Source: Galeopsis tetrahit | Taxonomy: Eukaryota > Streptophyta > Magnoliopsida > Lamiales > Lamiaceae | NCBI GenBank assembly: GCA_963675135.1 | Contig: OY776131.1 | Coordinates: 34,681,381-34,745,380 of the forward strand | DNA length: 64,000 nucleotides | Reading direction: 5' to 3' | In this document: one piece after another, positions 59,874 through 64,000 of the stretch | Position numbering within the stretch: the first letter of the stretch is position 1 | How the letters are laid out: every line of letters begins with the position of its first letter | The notes under the pieces: generated by a model | The model's database searches: none | What the model saw: the letters and a program-made list of their open reading frames with translations, nothing else | What the model was told of the DNA's origin: nothing | Program-made: the position numbers and the translations under genes

Positions 59874-60143
59874 CTCCCTCCGTCTCCCTTTAAGTTTTCA
59901 TTTGGTGGACGACATAAGTTTTAAGAAATATTATATTTTATGTAAAGTTGTTGGCAAAAAGTGTAAGAAAATTAAAAATGTGGAAAGAGAAAGGAAGAAT
60001 GATTGACAATTGATGTAATTTTAAGTAAGGATAATTGTTAATAAATGTGGGACCACAAAGTCCACAACTTGACAAAAAATGTAAAGTTTTAAACGAGACA
60101 CTCAAAGTGGCAAAATGTAAAATATAAAGAGGGACAAAATAAA
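59874..60143. mobile_element. Stowaway-like MITE, degraded
   Basis: After TA (59872-59873) it begins CTCCCTCCGTCTCCCTTTAA. The other end reads AAAGAGGGACAAAATAAA then TA. The right terminal repeat is mutated. Confidence 0.55.
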
Positions 60144-60335
60144 TATATGAATACAAATATATTACTTTATAGAGAGAGGTGTGTTACTATATGAATGAAA
60201 AACCAATAAAAATGTTAAAAAATTATATGATATATTCCATATAGTTGAATCTATGTAATTTGCATATTTGTTTGTGTATAAGTAACCTGAATAATTTAAA
60301 TATTATATAATACAAAAGACTCTTGATATCATATC

Positions 60336-60465
60336 ATATAGAGAGAATTTACAAGAAAATAGAATATTGTAGAGGTATTTACAAAAAGTCTTGTAGGATG
60401 ATATAGAGAGAATTTACAAGAAAATAGAATATTGTAGAGGTATTTACAAAAAGTCTTGTAGGAGT
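60336..60465. repeat. 65-bp tandem duplication
   Basis: Two copies (60336-60400 and 60401-60465) beginning ATATAGAGAGAATTTACAAG and ending AGTCTTGTAGGA, nearly identical. Confidence 0.85.
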
Positions 60466-60487
60466 ACTCTTGATATGAGTGATTTAT

Positions 60488-60735
60488 GGTAAAGTCTAGT
60501 ATGCACTCGAGTGCATGTTATGCACCCTAGTCCATGTTGCATTTTTCAGTTTTACTGACTTACACTTTTTGGTAAATGGTGTTGCACTTTTCAATTATTA
60601 CTAAAAATATTATTATACAGTTTAATAATTGAAAAGTGCAACACCATTTACCAAAAAGTGTAAGTCAGTAAAACTGAAAAGTGCAACATGGACTAGGGTG
60701 CATAACATGCACTCGAGTGCATAGCAGACCAACCC
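60488..60735. mobile_element. Foldback MITE of Mutator type
   Basis: 248 bp made of two inverted arms of about 105-110 bp (from ATGCACTCGAGTGCATGTTA) around a short AT-rich centre; one clear mismatch in the core arms. Flanked by an exact 9-bp TSD, GTGATTTAT (60479-60487 and 60736-60744), the Mutator hallmark. Each arm itself contains the palindrome ATGCACTCGAGTGCAT. Confidence 0.85.
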
Positions 60736-60744
60736 GTGATTTAT

Positions 60745-61540
60745 ATACATACATATAGAGATAATTTTTCATATATATTAGATATGCATAATAATATAAA
60801 AATAATATTATATATAAGAAAATATTGAAATCTTAAATTGGTGGAAATATTGATATATTGTAAAAAGTTGATAATAAACTTTTAATTTATAAATTTAACA
60901 AAATAATTTAAATACATTTACATCCCTGATAAAAATATAAAAAAATATAATGTACTGTACAATGTTATTTCATAGATTATTTTTTAAAATTTATCGACAT
61001 TTTTTTTTATATTTTTCGATATTTTATAGATATTAGTCTAAATATTTAATAATATTTCATTTTTATATAAATATAGTAAAAATATCAATTTTTTTCAATA
61101 TTGATATCGGTGACCATATAAATTAAATATATAGAGAATATATCGGAAAAATATCTTCATCCATGGTGGTTAGATATATACTATGATGTTATAATCAACG
61201 ATCCAAATCTAGTGTCCATGCTCTAGGTATGTATAAATACTTTTACAATACATATTACTCCTCACTACTCATATATAATATATACATACACACATTTTAT
61301 AATAATAGGGTATGTCATTCTGCATTTTTTTTTAAATTTTTAAACATTCTACTTCAATTTTTTTATATTTACTTTTATAATAATAGGGTATTAAATGATT
61401 ACTCTGGTAAAAAAGAGAGTAAAATAATACATTACATATATATATATTTATTACCAATAACTTTCTTAATTCTTGTAAAACATTTTTAAACATGAAATAA
61501 ATGGAACGGAGAGAGTATAAAGTATACAAAATATTATATA
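60745..61540. other. AT-rich region without a gene
   Basis: Very AT-rich. TTTTATAATAATAGGGTA occurs twice (about 61292 and 61373). GGAACGGAGAGAGTATA near 61502-61518 looks like the end of another degraded Stowaway. No coding signal. Confidence 0.4.
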
Positions 61541-62146
61541 CTCCCACTATTTCAAAATACTTGTTGTGGAGGTATATAACCTTATAAACCTAACAGGTTA
61601 GTCTATTTAAAAATATATATTATATTTATATATATATTTTGTAATAAGTCATTCTTAAAATTTATTACTAACATTTATATTAAATTAAATTAAAGTAAGT
61701 TAAATTTATTTTGGTACTTGAGAAATCATTATAATGTTTGTATTTAAACTTATCGTTGTAGTGCATTTGTTTTGGTAGTGAATTTTATTTGCAACTTTGA
61801 ATATCGAACTACGATTCATATTTAACATATTTAATAGGCTTCTAAAAGGCTTGTAGGACTGACGTATTTACTTAAAAGGCCAGGTCAAGGCTATAAAAAA
61901 AGTCTATCATAGATAACAGGCCAGACTCAGACTCAATGTTTATAAACCAGGCCCAGACTTTTTCATGTAAAGCCTAGCCTAGCCCAACCTATTTTCACCC
62001 CTACAAAGGAATGGTGAAAAAGGAAGGTGAGAAAAAAAAAAGAGAAGAAAAGGAAAAAAAAAAAGAGGGGTAAATGTGTCAAAAAAATATGTTCCTTAAT
62101 TCTATACAAAACGAATAATGTGACAAACTTTATGAAACGGAGGGAG
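61541..62146. mobile_element. Stowaway-like relic holding a hAT-like fragment
   Basis: After TA, CTCCCACTATTTCAAAATAC; right end ATGAAACGGAGGGAG then TA (62147-62148). The ~600-bp length is too long for Stowaway and is explained by an inner segment ending CCAACCTATTTTCACCCCTA (about 61985-62004), which looks like a hAT-type end. Confidence 0.45.
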
Positions 62147-62166
62147 TAATTAATTGATAATTAATA

Positions 62167-62342
62167 CTCCCTCCGTCCCGGGATAATTTGCATAGTTTGA
62201 CTGGCAAGTTGTTTAAGAAAAAGTGAATTTAGTGGTTGATGATATAAGATAAATGAGAAGTATTTTAGATAATTTGATGATGTGTAAAATGAAATGTATA
62301 GAAAAAATGAGTGGTAAATTTGAAAATAAAAGAGTTTAATTA
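62167..62342. mobile_element. Stowaway MITE, left part
   Basis: After TA, CTCCCTCCGTCCCGGGATAA. No matching right end found before 62500; it probably is cut by the Mutator-like element that starts near 62343. Confidence 0.5.
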
Positions 62343-64000
62343 TTAGGAAGGACAATCCTATACACTCATTTTCAAACAAAGGAAACAAATTAAAACAATA
62401 CAATTAAGGTAAAAAACCTACATAAAAACCCTCTTATGCCCTTTCTCTTTAAAAATTATAATTAATTGATTTCATTTTATTCTCCATTCTTATTTTAATC
62501 TATTCCAAAACCCTAACTGCTCCTCCCACCACGACCTCCGCCTCCTCCAACCAACAGTTCGCGTGCCCATCTCTCCATCTTCACCGTTGCTGACTGATTT
62601 GTACGGATCTGAAGATAGCGGCGCTTCTTGTTGTAATCGTCGTCCTCGACATCGATCTCCCTCACCCAGGCCATCGTTGTCGCCATTTGAGAAGATGAAG
62701 ACCAAGCCCTAGCCGCCATAGTCGTCGCCGTCGGAGAGATCGAGGGGCGGCTCATTCGAATTTCAATTTGACTTGAGACCTAGGATTTCAAAGCGTGTTG
62801 ACGTATTAAGGGAAATACAGGTATGTTTCTGCAATTAATTTTTTTTATATATATGAATATCTTCATAATTTTGAGGTTAGTGATCCACAGATGTGCGAAG
62901 CCTATGTTTCTGATATATATGAATATCTTCATAATATTGGGTTAGTGTTAATTGGATTTATTGGCCGATTGGGGGGGTTTTATTTGATATGGATTTTGTT
63001 TATGTTGAATGCGCTTGCTTATCAAAGTTGTTTGTTTGTTTATCTGATTTGGTTGTGACATGTAAAATTATAATAACAGTATATTGTTGTGTGCTTTCTT
63101 GGATTATAGTCAGGAAATAATTATATGGTTTGATGTATTATTTCAAAACCAGAACCATTTATTTGTTCTGTCTTTATAGTTCAAATGTTGTCAACTTGTA
63201 TTTTAGTGTGGTGTGACACAGAGATAATATAGAAGTAATCTACTAACTTTAGCTCCAATGAGGAATTAGTCACGAAGCATGATTTCTTAGACATGTAACT
63301 ACATGTTGATTTCCTATTTTTTGAGTGTTGTGAACATAACAGATTGTAAACCCTACCTGGACTGGAATAAGGTTATGCATCGACATTTACTGGTTCGAAT
63401 GTTGGGTTTCATTCAATATGTTGATGAAACATGGAAAGGCTTGTGTTATAAGTAGGCACTAAATATACAATAAACTTGGGTAATATATGGTTCTTTATTC
63501 ATTGAGGGGGTGCTTTGATTTGAATTGAAGTAAGAAATTATTTGTCTGTTTGGTTGCTGGTTTTGAATTGAATTATTATTCTTCTACATGTGATTTTTCA
63601 TAAGTTACCGGAATTGTTGTATTTGAGGTGGAAGTTGTATCTTTTTCCTTAAGTTCTCAATATCAGTATAAATAAATGCATTACTTGTTCTTTCTCGTTA
63701 TCAATATATATGACCACCTTATTTTAAAGGTTTGCACTTCAACAAAGATAATTATTTGCCTTCTATAGTAGCTTAGTAGTTAGTTATATTGGGCTTGTTG
63801 GATGTGAATTGGCTGCTGCTGTTTTTTTGGGCAAATCACAAGATGAAAGCTGCTGTTTTTTTGGACAAATCACAAGATGAAAGTTGCTGTGATGATTGTG
63901 CAGTTGCTGTGAAGATTAATCAGTTGATGATTGTGCAGTTGCTGCTATGATGCTGTGAGGCTTTGCTGATAACACAACATGCAATTTTCGTTGCATATGT
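62343..64000. mobile_element. Mutator-like element L, inverted relative of K, cut by window edge
   Basis: Its start (about 62343-62445; AATTAAGGTAAAAAACCTAC ... CTCTTATGCCC) aligns loosely with the minus-strand right end of K (AATTAAAGCCAAATTCCTAC ... CTAATGCGCCC). At the window end, GCAATTTTCGTTGCATATGT is the exact reverse complement of 57586-57605 in K. 62490-62820 is GC-rich and leader-like, ending ATACAG with a GTATGT splice-donor-like word at 62821; 62821-63780 would be intron. A direct repeat of GACAAATCACAAGATGAAAG-type units lies at 63832-63886. No protein recognised. Confidence 0.4.

Overview
This is plant nuclear DNA, almost certainly from a eudicot, and it is nearly all transposable elements. 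The evidence is SIRE/Maximus-type Ty1-copia retrotransposons with an extra ORF after pol, an L1-type LINE with a DUF4283-like ORF1, Stowaway MITEs, hAT and Mutator-like elements and a Helitron. I recognise no intact host gene, tRNA or rRNA. The species cannot be told from the sequence.

Region 1 (1-31043) is a stack of copia elements that target-site duplications (TSDs) let me order. The oldest, E (+), shows only the end of its 3' ORF (2177-2408) and its 3' LTR, whose pieces are spread from 2731 to 31043. Element G (-, gag at 1-591, LTR 722-2176) entered E's 3' ORF. A Stowaway MITE (2815-3097), solo LTR D (-, TSD AGAAT) and solo LTR F (+, TSD CGTAC/CGCAC) entered E's LTR. Full-length element A (+, 4046-26974, TSD CAAAT) sits inside D. 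Element B (-, 9305-24584) sits inside A, where a deletion with 5 bp of microhomology removed A's distal pol and most of B's 3' LTR. Solo LTR H (11510-13072, TSD CATAC) sits inside B's 3' ORF. That is five levels: E, D, A, B, H. B is the most complete element: LTR, PBS, gag, pol (protease, integrase, RT, RNase H), a ~1565-codon 3' ORF, PPT and an LTR stub. All its large ORFs carry a few stops or shifts.

Region 2 (31044-37467) holds older debris: a decayed LINE split by two hAT-type elements (8-bp TSDs), an Ale-like copia gag fragment, and the 5' half of a hAT transposase gene.

Region 3 (37468-55968) is another SIRE-like element, I (+), that interrupts the hAT gene. A deleted minus-strand copia element J is inserted in I's gag. 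A 4977-bp segment running from I's LTR to J's RNase H remnant then became a head-to-tail triplication (37479-52300) with TCAT microhomology at its junctions.

Region 4 (55969-64000) is AT-rich and full of small DNA transposons: a Mutator-like element with 9-bp TSD, a short Helitron, Stowaway relics, a Mutator-type foldback MITE with a perfect 9-bp TSD, and the start of a second, inverted Mutator-like relative reaching the window edge.

The most unusual signals are arrays of GCTCTGATA, complementary to the element's own primer-binding site, in the 3' UTRs of A and B; two ubiquitin-interacting-motif-like segments in B's 3' ORF; the 4977-bp triplication; and a poly(C) tract flanked by perfect inverted repeats at the end of the LTRs.
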